From an uncultured Clostridia bacterium (GTDB lineage Bacteria; Bacillota; Clostridia; UBA1381): 34,505 bases of DNA. Each line of letters begins with the position of its first letter. The stretch's first letter is position 1. The stretch spans positions 1 through 34,505 of the forward strand of contig CAKSRS010000025.1 of assembly GCA_934487205.1 (NCBI GenBank), given 5' to 3'. Positions 23,126-31,512 of this stretch are shown here, in pieces. The notes beneath the pieces were generated by a model, which saw only the letters and a program-made list of their open reading frames with translations, searched no databases and was not told the DNA's origin. A program made the translations under genes and the position numbers.

Positions 23126-24859
23126 TTAAAATTTCCTGCGCTTTGTATATGTTGTATGCAACAGTTCGTGTGCCTTATGTGAGCACGGCTCGCCGAAATA
23201 TTCGCTGTACAGTTTCTGAATGTACGGATTTTCATGCGATTTTCTGATTGCAGACGCCTCGTCCTCCGAATACAGTGCACCCGCGCGGAGCGCCTTCACA
23301 TCGGTTACGGCTCTCGTCTTGGAATCAACAATCGGCTGTCCGCCGCCGTTGATACAGCCGCCCGGACATGCCATGATTTCGATGAAATCGTAATGCTCGC
23401 CCGCTTTTACCTTTTCCAGAATCGTTCTCGCGTTCTTCGTTCCGTGAACAACCGCTACGCGAACGTCCTTGCCGGCAATCGTCAATGTTGCCTCCTTAAC
23501 GCCTTCAAGTCCGCGCACAGCCGTTACGTTGATATCGTCAAGCGGTTTTCCCTCAAGCTTTTCATATACCGTACGGATAGCCGCCTCCATAACGCCGCCC
23601 GTTGTACCGAAAATAACGCCCGCACCTGTTGCCATGCCGAACGGCTGGTCAAATTCTTCATCGGGGAGCGACTTGAAATCAATACCCGCTTGCTTAATCA
23701 TTCTCGCAAGTTCTCTCGTTGTCAGCGACGCGTCAATATCCGCGCTGCCGCTTGACGAAAGCTCGGGACGTGCCGCCTCATACTTTTTCGACGTACACGG
23801 CATGACTGCTACCGAATAGATATCCTTTTTATCAATGCCCGACGTTTCCGCATAGTACGACTTAATTACCGCGCCGAACATTTCCATAGGCGATTTCGCC
23901 GTTGAAAGATTATCGGTAAATTCCGGATAATAATGCTCGCAGAACTTAACCCAGCCCGGTGAACATGACGTAATCAGCGGAAGTTTTTCCTGCTTTGTAA
24001 ATCTTTCTATAAATTCCGTGCCTTCTTCCATGATTGTGAGGTCGGCAGCGGTATCGGTATCGAAAACCTTATCAAATCCCAGACGGCGCAGAGCCGCAAC
24101 CATTTTGCCCGTTACCGGAGTGCCGATGGGCAGCCCGAATTCTTCGCCCAATGCCGCACGTACCGCCGGCGCTGTCTGCACAACAACGTGCTTTTCGCTG
24201 TTATCAATCGCGTCCATAACCTGTGGGATTGACGTCTTTTCATACAGTGCGCCAACCGGACATGCCTCGATGCACTGACCGCAGAATACGCACGGTACGT
24301 CCTTCATCGGCTGCTCAAATGCAGCGCGGATTTCGGTCGCAAAACCTCTGTTTACCGCCGAAATAACCGAAATATCCTGGTTATCACAAGCCGCGATACA
24401 TCTTCTGCACAGTACGCACTTATTATTATCTCTTACCAGCGATGTTGACGAATCGTCAATTTCATGCTGAATATTTTCGCCCTCATAGCGCAGACCGTCT
24501 ACGCCGAGTTCTTCCGCCAAAGTTTGCAGTTCACAGTTTCTGCTCCGCACACATGTCAGACACTTCTTTTCATGGTTTGAAAGAATAAGTTCCAACGTTG
24601 CGCGGCGTGCTTTTCTTACCTTTTCGGTATTTGTGTAAACCTCGATGCCTTCCGCAACGGGATATACGCAAGCCGCCTGCAGCGCTCTTGCGCCCTTTAC
24701 CTCAACAAGACACATTCTGCATGCGCCGATTTGATTTAAATCCTTCAGATAACATAAGGTAGGAATGTTGATACCAACCTCACGCGCTGCGTCAAGAATA
24801 GTGTAACCCTCGGGTACGCTGATGTCCTGACCGTTTATTTTCAAGTTTACCATCTTCAT
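23126..24859 (-). CDS. hydA: [FeFe] hydrogenase catalytic subunit HydA (NADH-linked, HydABC type)
   Basis: A 577-residue cytosolic enzyme that makes or consumes H2. Cluster ligands in order are [2Fe-2S] C36, C47, C50, C64; His-ligated [4Fe-4S] H96, C100, C103, C109; two [4Fe-4S] at C148/C151/C154/C158 and C190/C193/C196/C200. The H-cluster domain has L1 TSCSPGW (297-303), L2 MPCTSKK (353-359) and L3 MACPGGCINGGG (496-507), then the small-subunit-like tail ending near KLYSEYFGEP. L1 has Ser at the second position of the usual TSCCP. It is encoded last, 17 nt after hydB. Confidence 0.97.
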   Translation of the reverse strand: MKMVNLKINGQDISVPEGYTILDAAREVGINIPTLCYLKDLNQIGACRMCLVEVKGARALQAACVYPVAEGIEVYTNTEKVRKARRATLELILSNHEKKCLTCVRSRNCELQTLAEELGVDGLRYEGENIQHEIDDSSTSLVRDNNKCVLCRRCIAACDNQDISVISAVNRGFATEIRAAFEQPMKDVPCVFCGQCIEACPVGALYEKTSIPQVMDAIDNSEKHVVVQTAPAVRAALGEEFGLPIGTPVTGKMVAALRRLGFDKVFDTDTAADLTIMEEGTEFIERFTKQEKLPLITSCSPGWVKFCEHYYPEFTDNLSTAKSPMEMFGAVIKSYYAETSGIDKKDIYSVAVMPCTSKKYEAARPELSSSGSADIDASLTTRELARMIKQAGIDFKSLPDEEFDQPFGMATGAGVIFGTTGGVMEAAIRTVYEKLEGKPLDDINVTAVRGLEGVKEATLTIAGKDVRVAVVHGTKNARTILEKVKAGEHYDFIEIMACPGGCINGGGQPIVDSKTRAVTDVKALRAGALYSEDEASAIRKSHENPYIQKLYSEYFGEPCSHKAHELLHTTYTKRRKF

Positions 24860-24876
24860 TTCATTCCTTTCCTTAA

Positions 24877-26670
24877 TCAGTCTTTATCGATTGCGCCGAA
24901 CTTACATGCCTGCTGACATGCGCCGCACTTAATACACTTATCCTGGTCGATAACGAACGGTGACTTAATCTGTCCCGAAATTGCGCCTACCGGACACTGT
25001 CTTGAACACAGGCTGCAGCCCTTACATTTTTCAGGATTAATTTTGTACTGCGCAAGCGCTTTACATACGTGCGCCGGGCACTTCTTATCCTGCACGTGCG
25101 CGATATATTCGTCTCTGAAATAGTGCAGCGTGGAAAGAACCGGGTTCGGAGCCGTCTGTCCCAGACCGCACAGCGCCGACGATTTGATTGAATAGCACAG
25201 TTCTTCCATCTTATCGATATCTTCCATAGTTCCCTTGCCGCTTGTAATTTTATTCAAAATTTCAAGCAATCTCTTTGTACCGATTCGGCACGGAGCACAT
25301 TTACCGCAGGACTCGTCCACCGTAAATTCAAGGAAGAATTTAGCGATATCAACCATACAGTTATCCTCGTCCATAACGATAAGTCCGCCCGAACCCATCA
25401 TTGAACCGATTGCGATAAGCGAATCGTAATCAATCGGCGTGTCGATAAGCGACGCCGGAATACAACCGCCCGAAGGACCGCCCGTCTGAGCCGCCTTGAA
25501 TTTCTTGCCGTTAGGCACGCCGCCGCCGATATCTTCAACGATTTCGCGCAGAGTTGTACCCATCGGAATTTCAACAAGTCCCGTATTGTGTATTTTTCCG
25601 CCCAATGCGAATACCTTTGTACCCTTTGACTTTTCGGTACCCATTGACGCGAACCATTCCGCACCGTTTAATATAATCTGCGCAATATTCGCATAAGTTT
25701 CAACGTTATTAAGAAGGGTCGGCTTGCCCCAAAGTCCCTTAACTGCCGGGAACGGCGGACGCGGACGCGGCTCGCCGCGGTTACCCTCGATAGACGTCAT
25801 GAGCGCGGTTTCCTCACCGCATACGAACGCACCCGCACCCAAGCGGATATCAAGGTCGAAATTAAAGCCTGTTCCGAATATATCTTTGCCCAAAAGACCG
25901 TATTCTCTCGCCTGATTAATGGCAATTTTAAGTCTTTCAACCGCGATAGGATACTCCGCTCTGATATAAATATAACCCTGGTCGGCGCCTACGGCATAGC
26001 CGGCAATTGCCATTGCCTCGATTACCGCATGCGGGTCGCCTTCAAGCACCGATCTGTCCATGAATGCACCCGGGTCGCCCTCGTCGGCATTACAACAGAC
26101 GAACTTCTTATCGCCCTGTGCCTTATATGTGAAATCCCACTTCATACCGGTCGGAAATCCGCCGCCGCCTCTGCCGCGCAGTCCCGAATCCTTGATAGTT
26201 TGGATAACTTCCTCACGCGTCATCTCGGTAAGCGCTTTTGCAAGTGCCTGATAACCGTCTACCGCTATGTATTCATCAATATTTTCCGGGTTGATAACGC
26301 CGCAGTTGCGGAGCGCTACACGGTGCTGTTTTGCATAAAATGCAGTCTCGTTCAGCGACTTGATGTTATCTTCTTCAACCGTCTCGCTGTAAAGAAGTCT
26401 CTTTACGATACGGCCTTTTAAGAGATGCTCTTCAACAATTTCCTTAACGTCCTCAACCTTAACTCTGCTGTAGAACGCGCCCTCCGGATATACTACGACA
26501 ACCGGACCCAACGCACACAGACCGAAACAGCCTGTCTGTACAATTTTAATTTCATCTTCAAGATTGTTTTCCTTCAGGCGGTTTTCAAACTCCGCCTGCA
26601 AAAGCTTTGAACCTGACGACGTACAGCCTGTACCGCCACAGATTAACACATGAGCTCTGTATATATTCAT
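24877..26670 (-). CDS. hydB: Hydrogenase subunit HydB (NuoF-like, NAD- and FMN-binding)
   Basis: A 597-residue flavoprotein that exchanges electrons with NAD(H) and, in the trimeric enzymes, ferredoxin. The N-terminal thioredoxin-like [2Fe-2S] domain has C11, C16, C48 and C52. The NuoF core has the FMN/NADH glycine-rich GLRGRGGGGFPTG and GEETALMTSIEGNRGEPRPRPPF split over two motifs, then the [4Fe-4S] motif CGKCAPCRIGT. The C-terminal ferredoxin domain has C549/C552/C555/C559 and C579/C582/C585/C589. The strong ribosome site is AGGAGG. It follows the small ferredoxin-like gene by 19 nt. Confidence 0.96.
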   Translation of the reverse strand: MNIYRAHVLICGGTGCTSSGSKLLQAEFENRLKENNLEDEIKIVQTGCFGLCALGPVVVVYPEGAFYSRVKVEDVKEIVEEHLLKGRIVKRLLYSETVEEDNIKSLNETAFYAKQHRVALRNCGVINPENIDEYIAVDGYQALAKALTEMTREEVIQTIKDSGLRGRGGGGFPTGMKWDFTYKAQGDKKFVCCNADEGDPGAFMDRSVLEGDPHAVIEAMAIAGYAVGADQGYIYIRAEYPIAVERLKIAINQAREYGLLGKDIFGTGFNFDLDIRLGAGAFVCGEETALMTSIEGNRGEPRPRPPFPAVKGLWGKPTLLNNVETYANIAQIILNGAEWFASMGTEKSKGTKVFALGGKIHNTGLVEIPMGTTLREIVEDIGGGVPNGKKFKAAQTGGPSGGCIPASLIDTPIDYDSLIAIGSMMGSGGLIVMDEDNCMVDIAKFFLEFTVDESCGKCAPCRIGTKRLLEILNKITSGKGTMEDIDKMEELCYSIKSSALCGLGQTAPNPVLSTLHYFRDEYIAHVQDKKCPAHVCKALAQYKINPEKCKGCSLCSRQCPVGAISGQIKSPFVIDQDKCIKCGACQQACKFGAIDKD

Positions 26671-26689
26671 TATCCGTTAACCTCCTGTT

Positions 26690-27061
26690 TTACTTAACTT
26701 CTTCGCCGATTGTAAATTCCGCAACGGGCTTATTGTTAATTATGTGCTCCGCAACCACGCGCGCAGCCTTTTCCGCCGTCATATGAACATAGGTAACCTT
26801 GTCCTGACCCGGAACATACACCTCGACAATCGGCTCCAGACGGCACATGCCTATGCAGCCTGTCTGAGTAACCATTACATCTTTAATTCCGCGCTTTTCA
26901 ACCTCCTCAACAAATGCGTTAAGTACAGGGCGCGCACCCGCCGCAATTCCGCACGTCGCCATTCCGACAACTATACGCGTGCCGTCCTCACGCTCTTTAC
27001 GCAGGTTTACCTGATTTAAAGCCTTGTTACGAATTTCCTGTAATTCCGCCAAACTTTTCAT
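26690..27061 (-). CDS. Thioredoxin-like (2Fe-2S) ferredoxin domain protein
   Basis: A 123-residue protein with the NuoE C-terminal-like fold. The expected first Cys pair is reduced to one (C37 in ATCGIAAGA) and the second pair is C69 and C73 (TGCIGMC), leaving three ligands. Small proteins of this kind commonly precede hydB in clostridial operons and probably relay electrons or stabilise the complex. Cluster binding with three Cys would need another ligand. The ribosome site is AAGGAGG. Confidence 0.88.
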   Translation of the reverse strand: MKSLAELQEIRNKALNQVNLRKEREDGTRIVVGMATCGIAAGARPVLNAFVEEVEKRGIKDVMVTQTGCIGMCRLEPIVEVYVPGQDKVTYVHMTAEKAARVVAEHIINNKPVAEFTIGEEVK

Positions 27062-27100
27062 ATTTATTCCTCCTTGATTTATTTATGTAAAGTTAATTTT

Positions 27101-27646
27101 TTAACCATTACGAACTTCTTCAATACCTTCCCGTACAAATTCCGTCAGCCACAGCACAACTTCCGGCATATCCAGCGGAACATCGCCCAACATTTCGCGC
27201 ATTTTTCGCGTATCCGCCGTAAACTCACGCCCGTCCGTTATGTGCCGATAGAGAAAATCAATCTCCGGCGAACCCGAAACCAGCGTCGCAATTGTCCCCG
27301 CCATATCGCCCAGGGGCGCCCTGTCAATGCTGTTATACATGAACGTGACGTGCATCTTCGTGCCAACGCCCACCTTCGACGTGATATCCAGCGCACCGCC
27401 GCACTGCTGTGCCGCCGCCTCGAAAAGTGGTATCCCCATACCGACCTTCCGCGTTGTTCTTGTTGTGGAAAACGGATTTTTTACCGTTTTTAAAAATTCT
27501 TCGCTCATGCCGCAGCCGTTATCGTTTATGTCAATCGTCAAAAGATTGTTTTTTTTATCTTCATTCACGATTATCTCGATAAGCGTCGCCTTCGCTTTGA
27601 CCGAATTTTTCGCTATATCCAGTATGTGCAGTGACAATTCCTTCAT
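27101..27646 (-). CDS. GHKL ATPase-domain protein (histidine-kinase-like, longer copy)
   Basis: A 181-residue protein with a Bergerat ATP-binding fold: N box HILDIAKNSVKA (7-18), G1 DINDNGCGMS, a flexible lid NPFSTTRTTRKVG and G2 VGMGIPLFEAA. There is no phospho-acceptor His domain and no sensor domain, so it is not a complete kinase. The C-terminal 60 residues are specific to this protein type. Its position after the PHP gene, inside the hydrogenase operon, suggests a signalling or complex-assembly role (inference). I chose the ATG at 27646 following GAGGT. Confidence 0.82.
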   Translation of the reverse strand: MKELSLHILDIAKNSVKAKATLIEIIVNEDKKNNLLTIDINDNGCGMSEEFLKTVKNPFSTTRTTRKVGMGIPLFEAAAQQCGGALDITSKVGVGTKMHVTFMYNSIDRAPLGDMAGTIATLVSGSPEIDFLYRHITDGREFTADTRKMREMLGDVPLDMPEVVLWLTEFVREGIEEVRNG

Positions 27647-27656
27647 AATATATACC

Positions 27657-28349
27657 TCATGAAAACAATTCGTCCGCCGTGTCGATTTCAAGATATGCGC
27701 CCCTTTGCGATATATCCGCAAGATAGTGCGCGTCGGAATTGCGCATAATCTCATACTTCTTCAGTTCCGGACGTCCGTCAAGATACGCCGCCAAATCCGC
27801 CGTACTTTTCGACACCTCAATCCGCCGTATATCCAAATCGTCCGGAATAAATCCGAGATTGGTGAGCACGCTGTAGGAATGTCTGTCCACATGCGCCGGG
27901 ATAAACAGTCCGCCGACCGATTTCACCACGTCGAACAATCTGTTCACCGACATCGCCGCCGGGGATATCAAAAGTTTTTCCTCAATCCCCGTTATGTTAT
28001 CCTCCGCGTCCATGATAAGCTGACGGCCAAATATTTCCGGGCGGTTTTTTATATCCGGCAGGGCTTTATAAACCTCCGCCGCTGCCGCCTCCGCCGCATC
28101 GGGCGAGGGATAAAGCGTGAGGATATGTACTTCCTCCTCCGTTTCCACTTCCATGCCCGCAATCACCGCAACGCCGACGCTCTTTCCGACTTCCATCGCC
28201 GCGCGGACATTCTTAACCGAATTATGGTCGGAAACCGCAATTGCGTCAAGCCCCGAAATCGCCGCCATATTTACAATATTATTCGGCGTCATGTCCTCAT
28301 CGCCGCAGGGCGACAGCGCCGAGTGAATATGAAAATCATAATACAGCAT
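27657..28349 (-). CDS. PHP-domain metal-dependent phosphoesterase
   Basis: A 230-residue PHP protein. The metal-binding signature residues are all present: HIH (7-9, in FHIHSALSPCGD), SDHN (about 40-43), Glu in GMEVETEEEVH, the late PAHVDRHSYS and the terminal NSDAHYL. Relatives hydrolyse phosphate esters, including nucleotide 3',5'-bisphosphates and histidinol phosphate. A role in removing a nucleotide second messenger would fit the surrounding signalling genes but is not shown. Start and stop are nearly contiguous with the DRTGG gene upstream (2 nt). Confidence 0.88.
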   Translation of the reverse strand: MLYYDFHIHSALSPCGDEDMTPNNIVNMAAISGLDAIAVSDHNSVKNVRAAMEVGKSVGVAVIAGMEVETEEEVHILTLYPSPDAAEAAAAEVYKALPDIKNRPEIFGRQLIMDAEDNITGIEEKLLISPAAMSVNRLFDVVKSVGGLFIPAHVDRHSYSVLTNLGFIPDDLDIRRIEVSKSTADLAAYLDGRPELKKYEIMRNSDAHYLADISQRGAYLEIDTADELFS

Positions 28350-28351
28350 TT

Positions 28352-28681
28352 TTATATTACTCCCGAAATCGCCGCCGCAAGCTCATACGCGGTTTTTTCG
28401 CTTTTCAGAATAACAATTCCTTCCTCGTCCGCCTTCTCGATAACTTCACCTTCCGCCGACACACCCTCGCAAAGCAGAACACATGCGCAATCGGCGAGCG
28501 ACGCAACCGCCACGATATTTATATTATTCATTATCGTAATCCACACGTCGTTTTGTTTCGCTCTGCCCATTACCCAGCTGAGCAAATCGCCGATATAACA
28601 GCCGCCGATTTCGCGGTCGGTATAATTTTCCGCGGTCAGCACCGTCAGATTGAGCTCTTTTATTAATTCGGAAAGTTTCAT
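28352..28681 (-). CDS. DRTGG-domain protein (copy 2)
   Basis: A 109-residue single-domain protein (MKLSELIKELNLTVLTAEN, then EIGGCYIGDLLSWVMGRAKQNDVWITIMNNINIVAVASLADCACVLLCEGVSAEGEVIEKADEEG in shorter blocks). DRTGG domains accompany CBS domains and phosphotransacetylases and are probable ligand-binding modules. I chose the ATG at 28681 after GGAG. It lies downstream of the sensory-type H-cluster gene with a 160-nt gap. Confidence 0.8.
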   Translation of the reverse strand: MKLSELIKELNLTVLTAENYTDREIGGCYIGDLLSWVMGRAKQNDVWITIMNNINIVAVASLADCACVLLCEGVSAEGEVIEKADEEGIVILKSEKTAYELAAAISGVI

Positions 28682-28841
28682 AATAATCTCCATTCCAACA
28701 CGGATAAGTTACCGGGCGGCGTTTATCTCATAAGCCGATTGAGTGCGCCGCGCTTTCTGCACTATTTCCGGTTTCGCCGTCCGGCGGGTGTGTTCCCCTC
28801 AGATATTCCGCACGGCGCATGCCGTGCCAAACGGAAAAGCA
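28682..28841. other. Intra-operon gap with a hairpin
   Basis: A 160-nt spacer, the longest inside the hydrogenase operon. GCACGGC (28810-28816) pairs with GCCGTGC (28821-28827) around a 4-nt loop, with outer CCG/CGG pairing. No U tract follows on the minus strand, so it is more likely an mRNA-stability or processing site than a terminator. Confidence 0.5.
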
Positions 28842-30110
28842 TTATTTTTTATTTTTCATTTCATACAGCTCCCGCGCAAGTTCCCCTATGCGCTCACGCA
28901 TACGGAAAATGCAGTCGGTCTCGCTGCCGAACCCCAAAACGATATCCTCTGCCAATGCTCTGCACGACGGTGCGCCGCATGAGCCGCAATCCAGTTTCGG
29001 CAGCCGCGCAAATATTTCGTCAATCCGTTCCATTTTGCGCATTGCCTCCTCCAAATCGTCATCAAGCACCGTTGCCGGCTTGCCCTCGACCGTTTTTTGC
29101 CATGCAAGCTTTTCAATACATAAATCGTCCGGGTCTTTAAGTTCCGCCTTTTTCGACTGCTGCGTTGTGCGCCGCGCCGCCAAAAACGGATTTATTATAT
29201 TCAGCGCCCCGCCCGAGCAGCCGCTCGTGCACGCCGAAAGTTCTATAAATTCTACAGTATTTACCTTGCCGTACTCGATTTCTTCAAGCACGGTAATCAC
29301 GTTATGTATGCCGTCCACCGCCATATAATCCTCGACGCCCGTGCCCTTGCACTCGCCGCCCGAACGCGCCCACGAAATTCCCTCGCGCCCCGATACCGAA
29401 AGCGGAAGTTCTTCCGCATTTTCTACAAACAGTCGGATTTTTTTAAACGCGTCCTTCGCGGAAATCGCACCGCTGACGTTCGATTTTTCAAGAGTGAGCG
29501 GGACTTTTACGCTCGTCACCTTCGCCGGACACGGCGTTATGAAAAACACGCCTATTTTTTCGGCAGGAAGTCCCGTTTTTTCTTCCGCGCGCCTTCTTGC
29601 CATCTCCGCAGCCGCCTCCATGGGCGATACCAACGGAAGAATATTCGGCAAAAGATTTGGGAACCGCTCCCGTATCAGCCGCAGAACTGCCGGACACGCC
29701 GAACTTATAACCGGCTTTTTTAAATTGCCTTCCGCCAAAAGCCGTCGCGTCGCCGCGCTGACGTATTCCGCACCGCGCGCAACCTCGAAAACGTCGTCAA
29801 ATCCGATTTTTAAAAACGCCGACAGGATTTTGTTCACGCTCAGGTCATTGCTGAACTGACTGTAAAAGGATGGTGCCGGAAGTGCAACGTTATATTCAAA
29901 CTGTCCGAGCATATCGAAACTGTCCGCCGCCGCGGACTTCGCGTGCGACTGGCACACCTTTATGCACTCGCCGCAGTCGATACAGCGCTCCTTGATTATC
30001 TTCGCCTTGCCGTTTTTTACTCGGATTGCCTCCGTCGGACAATGCGAAATGCAGTTTGTACAGCCGTGACACTTATCTTTATCCAGTATAACCGAGTGAA
30101 AATATGTCAT
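28842..30110 (-). CDS. Sensory-type [FeFe] hydrogenase-like protein with terminal Fe-S domain
   Basis: A 422-residue protein. Two N-terminal [4Fe-4S] clusters (C14/C17/C20/C24 and C43/C46/C49/C53) are followed by an H-cluster-like domain with all four cubane ligands, C139 (SSACP), C194 (TPCPAK), C294 and C298 (CTSGCSG). A C-terminal FeS domain has C375, C378, C383 and C400. The residue that is the proton-shuttle Cys in active hydrogenases is Ala138, and L2 Met is Thr. Loss of that Cys is a mark of slow sensory hydrogenases (HydS type). There is no PAS or kinase domain; the partner ATPase genes are separate. Confidence 0.88.
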   Translation of the reverse strand: MTYFHSVILDKDKCHGCTNCISHCPTEAIRVKNGKAKIIKERCIDCGECIKVCQSHAKSAAADSFDMLGQFEYNVALPAPSFYSQFSNDLSVNKILSAFLKIGFDDVFEVARGAEYVSAATRRLLAEGNLKKPVISSACPAVLRLIRERFPNLLPNILPLVSPMEAAAEMARRRAEEKTGLPAEKIGVFFITPCPAKVTSVKVPLTLEKSNVSGAISAKDAFKKIRLFVENAEELPLSVSGREGISWARSGGECKGTGVEDYMAVDGIHNVITVLEEIEYGKVNTVEFIELSACTSGCSGGALNIINPFLAARRTTQQSKKAELKDPDDLCIEKLAWQKTVEGKPATVLDDDLEEAMRKMERIDEIFARLPKLDCGSCGAPSCRALAEDIVLGFGSETDCIFRMRERIGELARELYEMKNKK

Positions 30111-30139
30111 AATATCTCCATTCCGCCGCTTTTTGCAGC

Positions 30140-30550
30140 CTACAGATTAATTACAAGCGTTATTGTCGTACCCTTCCCCGGGGCAGTGTCAATAATCATA
30201 TCGTCCGTATATTTTTTTATATTCGGCAGTCCCATTCCCGCGCCGAAACCCATCTCGCGGATTTGTTCACTCGCTGTGGACCACCCTTCCTGCATCGCAA
30301 GCCCTACGTCCGGTATGCCGGGGCCGTTATCGCGGAAGGTAACGCGTATCGTTTTGCCCGAAATCTCCGCGTCACATTCGCCCCCGCCGCCGTGAATTAT
30401 TGTATTTATCTCCGCCTCGTACATGGCAATCGATATTCTGCGGATAACCGTCTGGTCAATCCCCAGCTTTTTCAGCACAGCCTTAAAGCTGCTCGACGCC
30501 TCGCCCGCCGCTGAAAAATCGTCGCCCGGAACGATATAATGCTTAAGCAT
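30140..30550 (-). CDS. Anti-sigma-factor-like GHKL ATPase (SpoIIAB/RsbW type, shorter copy)
   Basis: A 136-residue protein with an N box ISIAMYEAEINTIIHGGGG, G1 FRDNGPGIPD and G2 GFGAGMGLPNI. It matches the serine kinase/anti-sigma fold of SpoIIAB and RsbW. It lies between the DRTGG and H-cluster genes and is likely a switch that responds to the H-cluster protein (inference). The ATG at 30550 overlaps the end of the upstream gene by 8 nt. A longer frame upstream has no need to be used. Confidence 0.85.
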   Translation of the reverse strand: MLKHYIVPGDDFSAAGEASSSFKAVLKKLGIDQTVIRRISIAMYEAEINTIIHGGGGECDAEISGKTIRVTFRDNGPGIPDVGLAMQEGWSTASEQIREMGFGAGMGLPNIKKYTDDMIIDTAPGKGTTITLVINL

Positions 30551-30902
30551 TTTCCTTTCCTCCGAGACCTTTTTCATACAGCTTTCCGCACGCTAAGTAC
30601 AGCGGATACGACGTATGCATCAGCGTTATGTCCTTTTCCTTTGCAAGCTCAATCACCTCATCGGTCGGCGTTTTGCCGCGCACAAAGCAGATTGCGACTA
30701 TATCCATCATTTCCGCCGTGCGGATAACCTGCGAATTAATCAGTCCCGTAAGCAGCAGCGACTGGTCTTTTACAAATGCCAGCACGTCGCTCATTAAGTC
30801 ACAGCCGCATGCGGTATGAATATCCTTTGAGTTAAGCGCGTCATCGCTTTCGCCGCTTAAAACCTCTGCATTTAAGATTGATTTTATTTCGGATAGCAGC
30901 AT
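30543..30902 (-). CDS. DRTGG-domain protein (copy 1)
   Basis: A 119-residue DRTGG protein (LLSEIKSILNAEVLSGE, then ACGCDLMSDVLAFV, LLLTGLINSQVIRTAEMMDIVAICFVRG and TLMHTSYPLYLACG). Unlike copy 2 it carries a Cys pair (ACGC, about 32-34) that could bind metal or respond to redox. It follows the NuoE-like gene by 11 nt and overlaps the next gene. Confidence 0.85.
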   Translation of the reverse strand: MLLSEIKSILNAEVLSGESDDALNSKDIHTACGCDLMSDVLAFVKDQSLLLTGLINSQVIRTAEMMDIVAICFVRGKTPTDEVIELAKEKDITLMHTSYPLYLACGKLYEKGLGGKENA

Positions 30903-30913
30903 AACATACTCCT

Positions 30914-31408
30914 TTAGTTTTGGTATTTAGCTAAAATATCATCAACATCGTCAACCGTAAGACGTCCGAAAACTTCATCGTTGACTGTAAGTACCGGCGC
31001 AAGTCCGCATGCACCTATGCAGCGCGTTGCGTCAAGAGAAAATTTTCCGTCCGGCGTACATTCGCCGACGTCAATGCCGAGTCTCTCCTTAATTTTTTCC
31101 AAAATGCCGCCCGAACCTTTAACGTAGCACGCCGTGCCCAGACAGACTCCGATTTGATATTCGCCCTTGGGATTGAGCGAAAACTGCGTGTAAAACGTTA
31201 CTATTCCGTAAATTTCCGCAAGAGGTACGTTAAGACCCTCCGAGATGATTTCCTGAACCTCTATCGGAAGATAGCCGTAAATATCCTGTGCCTCATGCAG
31301 TACCGGAATTACAGCTCCGTTTTCGTCCTTATGATTTGCAATTACTTCCAAAAGCTTTTCTTCCTGTTCCTTTGTACCGTTAAACGGTATTGTACTTGGT
31401 TTGCTCAT
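30914..31408 (-). CDS. hydC: Hydrogenase subunit HydC (NuoE-like, [2Fe-2S])
   Basis: A 164-residue thioredoxin-fold subunit with complete [2Fe-2S] ligands C89, C94, C130 and C134 (CLGTACYVKG, CIGACGLAPV). An N-terminal helical bundle (EQEEKLLEVIANHKDENG, then VLHEAQDIYGYLP) matches NuoE. In HydABC it joins HydA and HydB in the NADH/ferredoxin complex. It leads the operon, separated from hydBA by the six signalling genes and a small ferredoxin-like gene. The start at 31408 has a perfect AAGGAGG site. Confidence 0.93.
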   Translation of the reverse strand: MSKPSTIPFNGTKEQEEKLLEVIANHKDENGAVIPVLHEAQDIYGYLPIEVQEIISEGLNVPLAEIYGIVTFYTQFSLNPKGEYQIGVCLGTACYVKGSGGILEKIKERLGIDVGECTPDGKFSLDATRCIGACGLAPVLTVNDEVFGRLTVDDVDDILAKYQN

Positions 31409-31449
31409 TTTTTTCCTCCTTATTGGTTTTGCATAAAATGCCATATATA

Positions 31450-31458
31450 ATTATAACA
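31450..31458 (-). promoter_or_regulatory. Extended -10 promoter of the hydrogenase operon
   Basis: TATAAT on the minus strand (31450-31455) is preceded by TG at the extended -10 position (TGTTATAAT). The -35 (TAGATT, 31473-31478) is weak, which is usual for extended -10 promoters. It lies about 40 nt upstream of the first start codon. Confidence 0.65.
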
Positions 31459-31512
31459 TAACCATATGCAAAAATCTATATAATTCACAAAAAAAAATCT
31501 ATTTTTTTGTTT

